Below are positions 1-7,812 of a stretch of 64,000 nt of DNA, one piece after another. Positions within the stretch are counted from its first letter, which is position 1; the number at the start of each line of letters is the position of its first letter. This stretch comes from Streptococcus oralis (lineage in GTDB: Bacteria; Bacillota; Bacilli; Lactobacillales; Streptococcaceae), in NCBI RefSeq assembly GCF_019334565.1, contig NZ_CP079724.1, positions 455,001 through 519,000 on the forward strand, read 5' to 3'. The position numbers and the translations under genes are program-made. Under the pieces are notes generated by a model, which saw only the letters and a list, made by a program, of their open reading frames with translations, did not search any database and was not told where the DNA came from.

Positions 1-214
1 CCCTGACTGGCTCCGACTCCAGGAAGATCGACTACAATGACATGGTGCGTTTCAGCAATCAAGTCTAAGAGTTTAGGATCCCAGTTATCTAGAGTTGCTG
101 CCAAATGGACTAACATCAGAAGAGGTAGTTTTGATTTGCCTTTACTAAGTTCGCGATAAGCGATTTTGTTCCCGACGACTGTGATGTATTGATTTTTGTA
201 GTAAGATATGACAT
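1..214 (-). pseudogene. alpha/beta hydrolase, 5' part, frameshifted at start
   Basis: The minus strand reads as the N-terminal part of an alpha/beta-hydrolase fold protein, with a first beta strand (ITVVGNKIAYREL), an LVHLAATLDNWDP segment where the oxyanion loop lies, and VIVVDLPGVGAS before the nucleophile region. The gene runs off the window start. The ATG at 214 is in a different frame from this protein and reaches a stop after about 36 codons. The hydrolase frame has no ATG, GTG or TTG between the upstream gene's stop and the internal ATG of LLM. A small indel near codons 3-4 therefore separates start and body. It lies 13 bp downstream of the oxidoreductase gene and is probably co-transcribed. 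Substrate unknown. Confidence 0.7.
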
Positions 215-227
215 TGTGTTTTCCTTT

Positions 228-1232
228 TTATTTCTTAAAGCTGAGGACTGTTTTTCCACGTGAGCGACCATTAGTGACCTTGTCTAAGGCGTTATTTACC
301 TGTTCGAATGGGTAAACTGTATCGATAGAGGGTTTGATTTCTAATTTACTAAAGAGGTCAGCTACCTCTTGTAATTGAGCACCATTGCTTTCTACAAAGA
401 TAAAATGGTAGTAAACGCCATATTTTTCTGCTATTTTATCAAATTTGCGACCTGCTAAGCCAAGAATCATCTGTTTCCATTTCGTTAGATTCATGCGTTT
501 GGCAAAGGCACCGTTTGGCATGGCACGAAGTGAAACAAGATGCCCACCTTTTTTCATGATAGACATTTGTTTTTCAGTTTCAGCCCCACCAAGTGTATCG
601 AGGACATAATCCACCTCACTAACAGTTTTTGTATAATCCTCTGTTTTGTAATCGATAAAGCGGTCTGCTCCTAGGTTCAATACACGCTCAGCATTATCTC
701 CAGCTCCATTGGTAATGACCTTCAAACCTTTGGCCTTGGCAATCGGAATGGCCATTCCACCAACTCCTCCAGTCCCACCAGAAATAAAGATCGTTTTCCC
801 AGCTTGAGCGTCCATGAGGTCAAGAGCCTGCATAATGGTCAAGGCAGTAAGAGGAACAGCAGCAGCTTCCTCGTCTGATAGATAGTCTGGAACTTTGGCT
901 AAGGCTGGGCTATCGACAGCTACGTATTCTGCAAAGGCGCCGATATGATCAAGTGGCAGACGGCCAAAGACACGGTCTCCTATCTGAAAGTTGTCAACTT
1001 GCTTGCCAATGCTTTCAATGATCCCACCGACCTCGTTACCTGCAGTTTGAGGAAGTTTGTAAGGAACAATCATCTTGACATCACCACGAGAGATCATGTT
1101 ATCGAGAGGATTAACACCGGCTGCGGTGACTTTCACCAAGACTTGTTTGTCTGTAATACTTGGTTTAGCGATTTCTGTGATGTTCAGTGTGATATTGTTT
1201 TTGTTATAAGTAGTGTGTTGTGCGGCTTTCAT
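228..1232 (-). CDS. NADP-dependent MDR-family oxidoreductase (quinone reductase-like)
   Basis: A 334-residue medium-chain dehydrogenase/reductase without the structural zinc cysteines. It has an N-terminal GroES-like domain (VKVTAAGVNPLDN near residue 35, AGNEVGGIIESIG near 65) and a Rossmann domain with the glycine-rich loop SGGTGGVGG near residue 152. The family reduces quinones or alpha,beta-unsaturated carbonyls with NADPH in the cytosol. Length is normal for the family. A TGTATC-T-GATACA palindrome just upstream, shared with the Rrf2 gene behind it, suggests control by that regulator and a role in redox or electrophile stress. The hydrolase gene follows directly. The substrate cannot be read from sequence. 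Confidence 0.88.
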   Translation of the reverse strand: MKAAQHTTYNKNNITLNITEIAKPSITDKQVLVKVTAAGVNPLDNMISRGDVKMIVPYKLPQTAGNEVGGIIESIGKQVDNFQIGDRVFGRLPLDHIGAFAEYVAVDSPALAKVPDYLSDEEAAAVPLTALTIMQALDLMDAQAGKTIFISGGTGGVGGMAIPIAKAKGLKVITNGAGDNAERVLNLGADRFIDYKTEDYTKTVSEVDYVLDTLGGAETEKQMSIMKKGGHLVSLRAMPNGAFAKRMNLTKWKQMILGLAGRKFDKIAEKYGVYYHFIFVESNGAQLQEVADLFSKLEIKPSIDTVYPFEQVNNALDKVTNGRSRGKTVLSFKK

Positions 1233-1269
1233 GTGATTTCTCTTTTCTTTTTCTATAAGATTTTATACC

Positions 1270-1282
1270 TGTATCTGATACA
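1270..1282. promoter_or_regulatory. Rrf2 operator candidate, oxidoreductase side
   Basis: Perfect inverted repeat TGTATC-T-GATACA, 38 bp upstream of the oxidoreductase start. A near-identical site precedes the Rrf2 gene. Confidence 0.7.
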
Positions 1283-1322
1283 AGTATATGTTATTTCCAG
1301 TAAAAACTGACTTGTTATCAAA

Positions 1323-1754
1323 TCAGTTTCGGACTTGTTTAGCTTGTTTATATAGATTGTCAATGACATCTTCTAAAGTTTGATTTGCTAATTCCTTCTC
1401 TAATTGAGATTCGGCACTAGCGAAAAGCGGTGAAACTGCTCCTTGGATATGTTTTCCAACAGGGCAATCAGGATTGCTATTTTGATGAACAGGGAATAAA
1501 CTAATGTGATTGATTTCTTGAGTAGCATAGTAGATCTCTAGTAAAGTCATTTTCTTTGGAGACTTACTGAGTTGATAACCTGTTTTTCCTTGCTGGGAAT
1601 GAATCAAATCTGCATTTTTCAATAAGGCAATCACTTTTCGAATGTAACTAGCATTAGTCCCAACACTAATAGCTAATGCTTGAGAACTTAAGGTTTCCTT
1701 GCTTTCACTAATCATTGTTAAGATATGCAAAGCAACTGAGAATTTTGTATCCAT
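1323..1754 (-). CDS. Rrf2-family transcriptional regulator
   Basis: A 143-residue protein with the Rrf2 winged-helix N-terminus (FSVALHILTMIS, then helix-turn-helix around residues 25-50, SYIRKVIALLKNADLI) and the usual wing GKTGYQLSK. There is one cysteine, in PDCPVG near residue 97, rather than the three-cysteine cluster of Fe-S members such as IscR and NsrR. It may therefore sense by a single thiol or a small ligand (inference). SD GAGGAG precedes the ATG. Matching palindromes lie in front of this gene and in front of the downstream oxidoreductase gene, consistent with autoregulation plus control of that gene. Confidence 0.88.
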   Translation of the reverse strand: MDTKFSVALHILTMISESKETLSSQALAISVGTNASYIRKVIALLKNADLIHSQQGKTGYQLSKSPKKMTLLEIYYATQEINHISLFPVHQNSNPDCPVGKHIQGAVSPLFASAESQLEKELANQTLEDVIDNLYKQAKQVRN

Positions 1755-1777
1755 CTGAACTCCTCTTTTGACAAACC

Positions 1778-1790
1778 TGTATCAGGTACA
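1778..1790. promoter_or_regulatory. Rrf2 operator candidate, autoregulatory side
   Basis: TGTATC-A-GGTACA, one mismatch from the palindrome at 1270-1282, 24 bp upstream of the Rrf2 start codon. Confidence 0.65.
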
Positions 1791-1961
1791 AGAACAAGTA
1801 TATCAAAAATAAAAAGAAAAGCAAGACTTTTGTTTTAAATTTTTTAAAATTTTAAGTGCAATCAGATTAGAGCTGTCTGGAAAGGGTGTTCACAAAATTA
1901 TATCTTTACTATCCATTGGTAGAACAAAAGTAGAACAGATACACAAAAAAGCCTAGTAAAT

Positions 1962-2003
1962 CAAGGCTTTTTCCTGTTGTATTTAGATGCCCCCTACAGG
2001 GAT
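1962..2003. repeat. Direct repeat copy 1: tRNA-Lys 3'-end scar (att-like)
   Basis: These 42 bases are identical to 6063-6104. Bases 1988-2003 equal the last 16 bases of the tRNA-Lys gene on the minus strand. The rest matches the spacer and part of the terminator that follow the tRNA. No tRNA body is present here: the match ends at 2003. This is what site-specific integration into a tRNA 3' end leaves behind. Repeated GACAAAAGT-like motifs lie on either side (about 1918-1937 and 2089-2108). Confidence 0.75.
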
Positions 2004-2557
2004 TTGGAAAGGACTTTCATATTGAGAGCAATTAAAAATATTGAAATATAAGTGATTTTAGGTATTTTCAATGTCATGATTTAAAAATGGGACAAAAGTG
2101 GGGCAAAAACCATACAGATTCTAAACTGTATGGTTCTTTTTTTATCTAACCAAGAAAGGTTAAAACTTATTAAAACAAATGCAATCAACTGTTGAAAACT
2201 TTTTAGTCCGTGTAATATAAAAACAAGTAAAAAGTTGAACTATAGGGAATATTGTGTCATAATAGGTAATAGATGAATAATTAATAGATTGGAAATAATG
2301 CTTTCTTACCTTAACAAGTTGAATTGGTTATACATTTTTTCGTCGCAATTGTGTCTATCTCTCGAGTTTAGCTAGTTTTTATAAGCTCTGGTTTCTAATC
2401 AATATAACAAATTTTAGAAGTGCATAAGACAAGATGGTGACATTACTACAGTCATTTCTAGTCACCATATGTTGCTGGCACAGGCTGTTTGTAGTGTTGG
2501 CTATTTACTAGTCAGTTTAATCGGAGTGTTTAATTTTTATTGTTGAAAGGTTTTTAT
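2004..2557. other. AT-rich intergenic stretch with gene remnants
   Basis: No intact gene is visible. A perfect hairpin with a T tract lies at 2108-2143, on the plus strand, but no plus-strand gene precedes it. From about 2419 to 2545 one plus frame stays open and reads like the end of a membrane protein (LLAQAVCSVGYLLVSLIGVF), without a start. The stretch looks like decayed mobile-element DNA. Confidence 0.4.
2108..2143 (+). terminator. Intrinsic terminator, orphan
   Basis: Inverted repeat AACCATACAG / CTGTATGGTT with an 8-base loop, followed by CTTTTTTT. No intact upstream plus-strand gene, so it probably belonged to a lost gene. Confidence 0.7.
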
Positions 2558-3847
2558 ATGGCGAAAATTCTATCTTTAGGTCTGACAGGTAAGAAATTAC
2601 TTGCTCAGGGGTTCTTGTTTGTTCTGCTAGGTCTCATCTTGATGGTCACGGGGACTTGGTTGCCAGTAACAGTTATTCGCCTGGTTCTGTTTTTAGCTTG
2701 GATAGCAACGGTCGTAGATTTGCTATTAAGAGTTTTCAAAAAAAGCCAGTCAACGGATACCTTGGGAGTTGCACTGGTTAAATTGTTAGTGCTGGGATAT
2801 TTGCTAGGTTCTAATCTTGCGACTGATATACCGATTTATGTTCTGGCTCTTGTGATTGGAGTTTATCAGATTTTTAGGGCCACGATTAATCTTGTCACCT
2901 ATGTTCTCTACCGTAAAAATAATATTCGACCTCGTTTTCGTCTCTTACTAGATGGTATTCTACTAGTTTTTCTTGGTGGAGCTAGTCTTTTGTCCTCTAC
3001 GGGAAATTCTGTCTTTCAACTCTTTGTTTTAGGGGCTTATTTTTTCCTTTATGGTCTGTCCAATATCCGTGACGGTTTCTTATTTGAAGGGGAAATTGGG
3101 AAAAACCATCTCAAACGTCGTATTAGAATTAGCTTACCTATTGTCCTAGCCGCTCTCATCCCTGCAAGAACTTTAGCAAAAGTTAACAAATTTATGCTGG
3201 AAAATGCTGATGAGGAAGAAGATATCCATCTTGGAATAGTGAAGTCTGGTAAGACAGCAGAGCTAGAAATTTTTGTTCATACAGCTGAGACCTCCCTGTT
3301 TTCAGCTATTGGTCATGTGGATATCTTCTATCAGGGCCGTGTTATTTCTTATGGCAACTATGATCCGTCATCTGAGACCTTATTTGGTATGGTAGGAGAT
3401 GGTGTCTTATATTTCTGTGACCGCGATAAGTACATTGATCTATGTAAACGTGAGAGTCAAAAAACACTTTTTGGTTATGGAATAGATTTGACACCTGAAA
3501 TGGAAAAAGCAATTCAAAAAAAGTTGACTGAATTGAAACAACTGACGATTCCATGGGAGCCAAGTGCGGATAAAATCACGACAGGTGATGGTAAGGAAGA
3601 CTACACCTACGCTTATAAAATCAGACATGAGACGGATGGGGAACTTTATAAATTTATCAAATCTAAGTTTAAATCCTACTTTGTCTTATCCACAAATTGT
3701 GTGCTCTTGGCAGATACCATAGTCGGTCAGGCTGGAACAGATATCCTCTCACCCAAAGGATTTATCGCACCAGGAACTTACCAAGCTTACCTTGACCGAG
3801 AGTTTGAAAAACCAAATAGTATAGTCGTATCTAAACATGTTTATTAA
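2558..3847 (+). CDS. DUF308/HdeD-like membrane protein with C-terminal papain-like domain
   Basis: About 429 residues. The ATG at 2558 has SD GAAAGG 7 bases upstream, so I prefer it to the upstream TTG at 2540. The first 180 residues hold about six hydrophobic segments of the DUF308 (HdeD) kind. A basic segment (LKRRIRI) and one more hydrophobic stretch lead to a soluble C-terminal half. That half contains a His in IGHVDIFYQGR and, later, STNCVLLAD, an order (His before Asn-Cys) like circularly permuted NlpC/P60 or YiiX-type papain-fold enzymes. That reading is inference from two motifs. The next gene follows after 9 bp, so the pair is probably an operon. HdeD is linked to acid stress in enterobacteria; its role here is unknown. 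Confidence 0.7.
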   Translation: MAKILSLGLTGKKLLAQGFLFVLLGLILMVTGTWLPVTVIRLVLFLAWIATVVDLLLRVFKKSQSTDTLGVALVKLLVLGYLLGSNLATDIPIYVLALVIGVYQIFRATINLVTYVLYRKNNIRPRFRLLLDGILLVFLGGASLLSSTGNSVFQLFVLGAYFFLYGLSNIRDGFLFEGEIGKNHLKRRIRISLPIVLAALIPARTLAKVNKFMLENADEEEDIHLGIVKSGKTAELEIFVHTAETSLFSAIGHVDIFYQGRVISYGNYDPSSETLFGMVGDGVLYFCDRDKYIDLCKRESQKTLFGYGIDLTPEMEKAIQKKLTELKQLTIPWEPSADKITTGDGKEDYTYAYKIRHETDGELYKFIKSKFKSYFVLSTNCVLLADTIVGQAGTDILSPKGFIAPGTYQAYLDREFEKPNSIVVSKHVY

Positions 3848-3856
3848 GGAAAATTT

Positions 3857-4945
3857 ATGAATTTAGTAAAAAAATACACCCCGTTAATACTTTTTATAGG
3901 GCTGGTTACTCTTGTAATTCTGAATGCATCAAGCTTTATATCAGGGACAGTATCTCTCTTTGAAGTAACTTCTACCTTGATTTATGGTGCTGTCATTGCT
4001 TTTGTGCTCAATGTTCCCATGAAAAAAATTGAAGAATTCCTAGTTAAAATGAAGGTAAAGGCAGGGTTGCGCCGTCCGATTGCTATGGTGCTTGTTTTCC
4101 TATCTCTTATCTTAATCGTGATCTGTCTTTTGGTTTTGGTGCTTCCAACCCTTGCTCAGACTATTAGTCAGCTGGGAGCAGTCCTTTCAACAGTCCTGAC
4201 TCAACTTAGGAAATTGCTAGACAGCTCGGAATTTGTAACCAAAGACATGCTGTCAACTCTCGTATCAGGAATTCAGGGACAGTCTAGCTCTATTAGTCAA
4301 GCTTTGATAACCTTCTTATCCGGTCTGACTAGTAATATAGGAAATATTTTTTCAAGTATAATGAATGCCTTTCTGATTATAGTATTTACCTTTTTATTTT
4401 TATCCAGTAAGGAACATCTGGCAGCGATGACGAGTCGACTTCTAAAAGTTATATTTCCAGAGAAAGTGGTGACAAAGTTAACTTACATTGGACAAGTAGC
4501 ACCAGAGACTTATGACCAATTTTTGATGAGTCAGCTGATTGAAGCAGTCATCATAGGAGTTATGATAGCGGTTGGCTACAGCCTGTTTGGACTACCTTAT
4601 GGGGTAATGACAGGTATATTTGCAGGAGTACTGTCTTTCATTCCTTATGTTGGTCCTATGATTGCTTGTATTCTGGGAGCGATTTTTATCTTTACAGTAA
4701 GTCCAAGTCAAGCCTTACTTTCTATTGTTCTTTATCAAATCATACAACTGATTGAGGGAAATCTTATCTATCCCAAAGTTGTGGGTCAATCTATTGGCTT
4801 ACCAGCCCTTTTCACGCTTGCGGCTGCTAGTATCGGAGGGAATCTTTTCGGACTACTTGGAATGATATTCTTTACCCCCGTATTTGCTGTTATCTATCGA
4901 CTGGTTAAAGAATTTGTCGTTGCAAAGGAAAATCAGGTAGATTAA
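3857..4945 (+). CDS. AI-2E family transporter
   Basis: A 362-residue integral membrane protein of the AI-2E/YdiK/PerM family. There are two hydrophobic segments at the N-terminus, a third near residue 75, a soluble mid-region (about 95-150), then a cluster of segments including the conserved GLPYGVMTGIFAGVLSFIPYVGPM and the QLIEGNLIYPKVVG motif near residue 295. The family name comes from autoinducer-2 export in E. coli, but many members carry other solutes or act in Na+/H+ or pH homeostasis, so the substrate is open. It follows the DUF308 gene by 9 bp and ends at a terminator. Confidence 0.85.
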   Translation: MNLVKKYTPLILFIGLVTLVILNASSFISGTVSLFEVTSTLIYGAVIAFVLNVPMKKIEEFLVKMKVKAGLRRPIAMVLVFLSLILIVICLLVLVLPTLAQTISQLGAVLSTVLTQLRKLLDSSEFVTKDMLSTLVSGIQGQSSSISQALITFLSGLTSNIGNIFSSIMNAFLIIVFTFLFLSSKEHLAAMTSRLLKVIFPEKVVTKLTYIGQVAPETYDQFLMSQLIEAVIIGVMIAVGYSLFGLPYGVMTGIFAGVLSFIPYVGPMIACILGAIFIFTVSPSQALLSIVLYQIIQLIEGNLIYPKVVGQSIGLPALFTLAAASIGGNLFGLLGMIFFTPVFAVIYRLVKEFVVAKENQVD

Positions 4946-4972
4946 GAAAAACTAAATTTAATAAGATATACT

Positions 4973-5011
4973 GAGAAGAGAGTGAGAGATTCTCTTCTCT
5001 TTTATTTTTAA
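4973..5011 (+). terminator. Terminator of the DUF308/AI-2E operon
   Basis: GAGAAGAGA / TTCTCTTCTC hairpin followed by TTTTATTTTT. Confidence 0.75.
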
Positions 5012-5041
5012 ATACTTTTCTACAAAAAGCTATTAGACGTT

Positions 5042-5068
5042 AAAAAAAGCCTTGGTTTCAAGGCTTAT
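5042..5068 (-). terminator. Terminator after tRNA-Lys-like gene
   Basis: On the minus strand AAGCCTTG-loop-CAAGGCTT followed by seven T. Same design as the terminators at 6043-6074 and 1949-1972. Confidence 0.7.
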
Positions 5069-5083
5069 TTCTGTTGATTTAGA

Positions 5084-5156
5084 TGCCCCCTGCAGGGCTC
5101 GAACCTGCGCCCCATAGCTTAAGAGTCTACTGCTCTACCAACTGAGCTAAGGAAGC
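5084..5156 (-). tRNA. tRNA-Lys(CTT)-like, weakened anticodon stem
   Basis: 73 bases fold as a tRNA: acceptor GCTTCCT/AGGGGGC (two G-T pairs), D arm with GCTC/GAGC, anticodon loop CTCTTAA (anticodon CTT), T arm GCAGG-TTCGAGC-CCTGC, discriminator A. The anticodon stem GTAGA/GCTAT has an A-G mismatch at 31-39 and a G-T pair at 27-43, unlike the clean stem of the copy at 6089-6161. It lies inside the repeat-bounded segment, so it may be a tRNA brought by a mobile element, or a duplicate losing function. Confidence 0.7.
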
Positions 5157-5218
5157 AACAGAAAAAGCTGAGAATGTAACTTCCCAGCTTTTTTAATATG
5201 CCCAAAATGGCAGCTAGA

Positions 5219-5734
5219 TTATTTACGAAAGGCATCAAGGATATAGGTGAAACCAACAATTAAAAATGCAAAGGCAACGACATAAACGACAAAGACACTT
5301 GTAGCTACTGGATTGAACAAAATCACTAGACCTAGTAAAAATGCAAGCAACGCTATCCACATGATATGGTTGCCAATAATAGGGAAAATCAATCCCAAAC
5401 GATTGCCTTTAAAGAAAACTATAATGGCTTCTACAATTAACCAAATTCCTAAAATAGTTGGAATGACAACTGGCAGCGTCACAAAGCCATAGGCAACGAG
5501 GTAAAGAGCTAAGAGAAGATTAACAATCCCTTGGAAAAGATGAGCTGGTGAGCGAAGCTCTTTTGGTACAGAGAAATAGCCTAAAATAGCTGCTATAGAA
5601 GAAACCAGTAAACCAAATGCAATCCACCAGCTGTAAGCAACAAGATTAGCTACTGGGTTTGTAAATAGGAAAAGTCCTAAAAGGACAAAAACAACTCCTG
5701 CAAGGAATAGCAGTAAACGATTAGAAAATTTCAT
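5219..5734 (-). CDS. DUF308 (HdeD family) small membrane protein
   Basis: 171 residues with six hydrophobic segments in three helical pairs, the DUF308 pattern (LLLFLAGVVFVLLGLFLF at the start, YILDAFRK at the end). It resembles the N-terminal domain of the protein at 2558-3847 in topology, so the segment carries two DUF308 proteins. The family is named after the E. coli acid-resistance protein HdeD, but the streptococcal function is not established. A GT-rich short leader precedes the ATG at 5734. Monocistronic as far as the sequence shows. Confidence 0.8.
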   Translation of the reverse strand: MKFSNRLLLFLAGVVFVLLGLFLFTNPVANLVAYSWWIAFGLLVSSIAAILGYFSVPKELRSPAHLFQGIVNLLLALYLVAYGFVTLPVVIPTILGIWLIVEAIIVFFKGNRLGLIFPIIGNHIMWIALLAFLLGLVILFNPVATSVFVVYVVAFAFLIVGFTYILDAFRK

Positions 5735-6042
5735 TTCAATACCCCCTATATAGTATAGTATAGTTTGATAATAAAAATATTATACACCTTTTTAGAGGAA
5801 ATGTCAATAAACAAAATGGAAAATTTGGAAGTTTCAGTCTGATTTATGAAAAGAAAATCAGTTTTTATTATTTTGAAAATAAAAAGAGAAGATAAAATTT
5901 GTCTTCTCTACATGAAAATATTGTATGGCATCAAAGCAAAAGTAACTGGCTTTACACTATTTGTAAAGATGTAATTTGATTCAAAAAGAAAAGATAGATT
6001 TAAAATGTGGGACAAATGATGGGGTAAATCAGTTATAGACAA
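5735..6042. other. AT-rich intergenic stretch
   Basis: No gene seen. It holds a minus-strand hairpin AGAGAAGA/TCTTCTCT at 5885-5909 followed by a T-rich tract (TTTTTATTTT), and a GGGACAAATGATGGGGT motif at about 6010-6026 resembling the one near the other repeat copy. Confidence 0.4.
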
Positions 6043-6074
6043 GCAAAAAAAGCCTTGATTTACAAGGCTTTTTC
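6043..6074. terminator. Bidirectional terminator downstream of tRNA-Lys
   Basis: AAGCCTTG / CAAGGCTT stem with A and T tracts on both sides. On the minus strand it follows the tRNA. Confidence 0.75.
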
Positions 6075-6104
6075 CTGTTGTATTTAGATGCCCCCTACAG
6101 GGAT
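6063..6104. repeat. Direct repeat copy 2 (att-like, within tRNA-Lys)
   Basis: Identical over 42 bases to 1962-2003. It covers the last 16 bases of the tRNA gene and its downstream spacer. See copy 1. Confidence 0.75.
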
Positions 6105-6161
6105 CGAACCTGTGACCCACGGATTAAGAGTCCGCTGCTCTGCCAGCTGAGCTAAGGAGGC
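6089..6161 (-). tRNA. tRNA-Lys (anticodon CTT)
   Basis: A complete cloverleaf: acceptor GCCTCCT/AGGGGGC, D stem GCTC/GAGC, anticodon stem GCGGA/TCCGT around loop CTCTTAA, T arm ACAGG-TTCGATC-CCTGT, discriminator A, CCA not encoded. It lies directly downstream of the 6S RNA and is followed by an intrinsic terminator. Its 3' end is the apparent target of an integration event. Confidence 0.93.
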
Positions 6162-6165
6162 AAAG

Positions 6166-6357
6166 AAAAAAGCTGTATTGGTGCCGAAACTTCACGGTTT
6201 GTATTGAACCCGCGCAATTAAGCAGGTGGGCAACTCGCTCTAACTGAAGCTGTTTCCGTGTGAGACGGCCTACATGCTGTTAGAAGACTTTTGTTTCCCT
6301 AATAATACAAAAAATAGTCGGTCAACACTTAAGTGTGAAGTCGTACACCACAGCGTT
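6166..6357 (-). ncRNA. ssrS: 6S RNA
   Basis: The minus strand forms a long closing helix between GCTGTGGTG..CGACTTCAC at the 5' end and GTGAAG..CGGCACCAATACAGC at the 3' end, around a mostly unpaired middle. Length is about 190 bases and the RNA ends in a T tract. This is the 6S RNA form: it mimics an open promoter and binds housekeeping RNA polymerase. An extended -10 (TGGTATTAT) lies just upstream near 6371-6379. The position between rarA and a tRNA fits. Exact ends are estimated. Confidence 0.8.
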
Positions 6358-6425
6358 TCTATGTTTATATAATACCACTTTTTCAAAAAAAATCAAGAGG
6401 AAAGTGCAATTTTTTGAAAAGGATT

Positions 6426-7697
6426 TCAGATTTTTCGCAAACGGTCGATAGCTTCCTTTCTTTGAGCCAAAGCCCGTTCATATTTACCAGTATCTTCTGC
6501 TTGGAAATAGTGATGATTGCGGATTTTTTCTGGTAGATAGTCTTGCTTGACCCAATTTCCAGGATAGTTGTGTGGATAGAGATAGTCTTGGGCATTCCCC
6601 AGTTCCTTGCTTCCACTGTAGTGCCCATCACGCAGGTGTCGCGGAATAGGCAAGTGCCCTGATGTTTTGAGGTCGGCAAGCGCCTTATCCATAGCTACAT
6701 AGGCTGAGTTGGATTTTGGAGAAAGGGCCAAATCAATCACGACATTGGCAATGAGAATGCGGGCTTCTGGGAAACCAATCCTTTGTGCAGCATCTAGAGC
6801 AGTTACGGTATGAATCTGGGCCTCAGGATTGGCCAAGCCGATATCTTCATAAGCGATAACAGTCAAACGACGAGCGAGACTTGGCAAATCACCAGCCTCA
6901 ATCAAGCGGGCAGCATAGTGAAGACTGGCATCAACATCTGAGCCACGGATAGACTTTTGCAGGGCTGAGAGGACATCGTAGTGTCCATCCCCATCTTTGT
7001 CCATGGTAATATAACTCCGCTGCAGGCTATTTTCCATGATATCCAAAGTTATATGGCGGATTCCCTTGTCATTTTCGGGGGTAGAGAGAACAGCCAAGTC
7101 CAGTGAGTTGAAGGCAGAACGCAGGTCTCCATTTGTAGAGGTGGCAATGAAGTCCAGCGCATCCTCATCTAGTTCTACTGGAAAATCAAAACCACGTTCA
7201 GGGTTATTTAGAGCTATCTGCAGGGCCTCTTTGACGTCTTGGTTAGACAGAGGTTCCAACTCAAAAATTTGAACGCGACTGCGAATGGCAGGAGTGACAG
7301 AGAAGAAAGGATTTTCAGTTGTAGCGCCAATCATGATGACCAGTCCACTTTCCAAGAGAGGCAAGAGGAAGTCTTGCTTGGTTTTATCTAGTCTATGAAT
7401 CTCGTCAAGGAGTAGTACAAGTCCACCTGAAAATTTAGCCTCTTCCGCAATTTCTTGCAGTCGCTTTTTACTATCAACTGTCGCATTGAAAGTTCGAAAG
7501 GCATACTTAGTAGTCCCAGCGATGGCTGAAGCAATACTGGTCTTGCCGATTCCAGGAGGTCCATATAGAATCATGGAGGACAGGCGGTTGGCTTCCACCA
7601 TGCGACGGATGATTTTTCCTTGTCCGACCAGATGTTCCTGACCGATGACCTGATCGATGGTTTTAGGGCGCATGCGAAGTGCGAGATTGTCTGGCAT
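6426..7697 (-). CDS. rarA: Replication-associated recombination protein A (RarA/MgsA)
   Basis: A 423-residue AAA+ ATPase of the RarA/WRNIP1 family. Walker A GPPGIGKT is at 46-53, Walker B LLLDEIHR near 95, sensor region GATTENPFFSV near 125, and the C-terminal MgsA tetramerisation domain includes HYAARLIEAGD and YEDIGLANPEA. It acts at stalled forks and single-strand gaps and interacts with SSB in other bacteria. Full length for the family. The 6S RNA follows downstream on the same strand. Confidence 0.95.
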   Translation of the reverse strand: MPDNLALRMRPKTIDQVIGQEHLVGQGKIIRRMVEANRLSSMILYGPPGIGKTSIASAIAGTTKYAFRTFNATVDSKKRLQEIAEEAKFSGGLVLLLDEIHRLDKTKQDFLLPLLESGLVIMIGATTENPFFSVTPAIRSRVQIFELEPLSNQDVKEALQIALNNPERGFDFPVELDEDALDFIATSTNGDLRSAFNSLDLAVLSTPENDKGIRHITLDIMENSLQRSYITMDKDGDGHYDVLSALQKSIRGSDVDASLHYAARLIEAGDLPSLARRLTVIAYEDIGLANPEAQIHTVTALDAAQRIGFPEARILIANVVIDLALSPKSNSAYVAMDKALADLKTSGHLPIPRHLRDGHYSGSKELGNAQDYLYPHNYPGNWVKQDYLPEKIRNHHYFQAEDTGKYERALAQRKEAIDRLRKI

Positions 7698-7812
7698 AGC
7701 AGTCCTTTCTAACGTGGATTTTCTGATGTATATGTGGTAAGATGGTAGTATCTATTTTAGCATATTTCCGAGCAATCGGGGCGATTAAAGAGTCGCATAG
7801 AAAGAGGACAAA

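Noticed and set aside
2004..6062. Intact mobile element in the tRNA-bounded segment
   Set aside because: No integrase, replication or transfer gene is present, so only a remnant can be claimed.
5908..6120. Minus-strand ORF of 70 codons over the tRNA-Lys region
   Set aside because: It reads through the tRNA 3' end, a terminator and AT-rich spacer; no SD and no protein-like composition.
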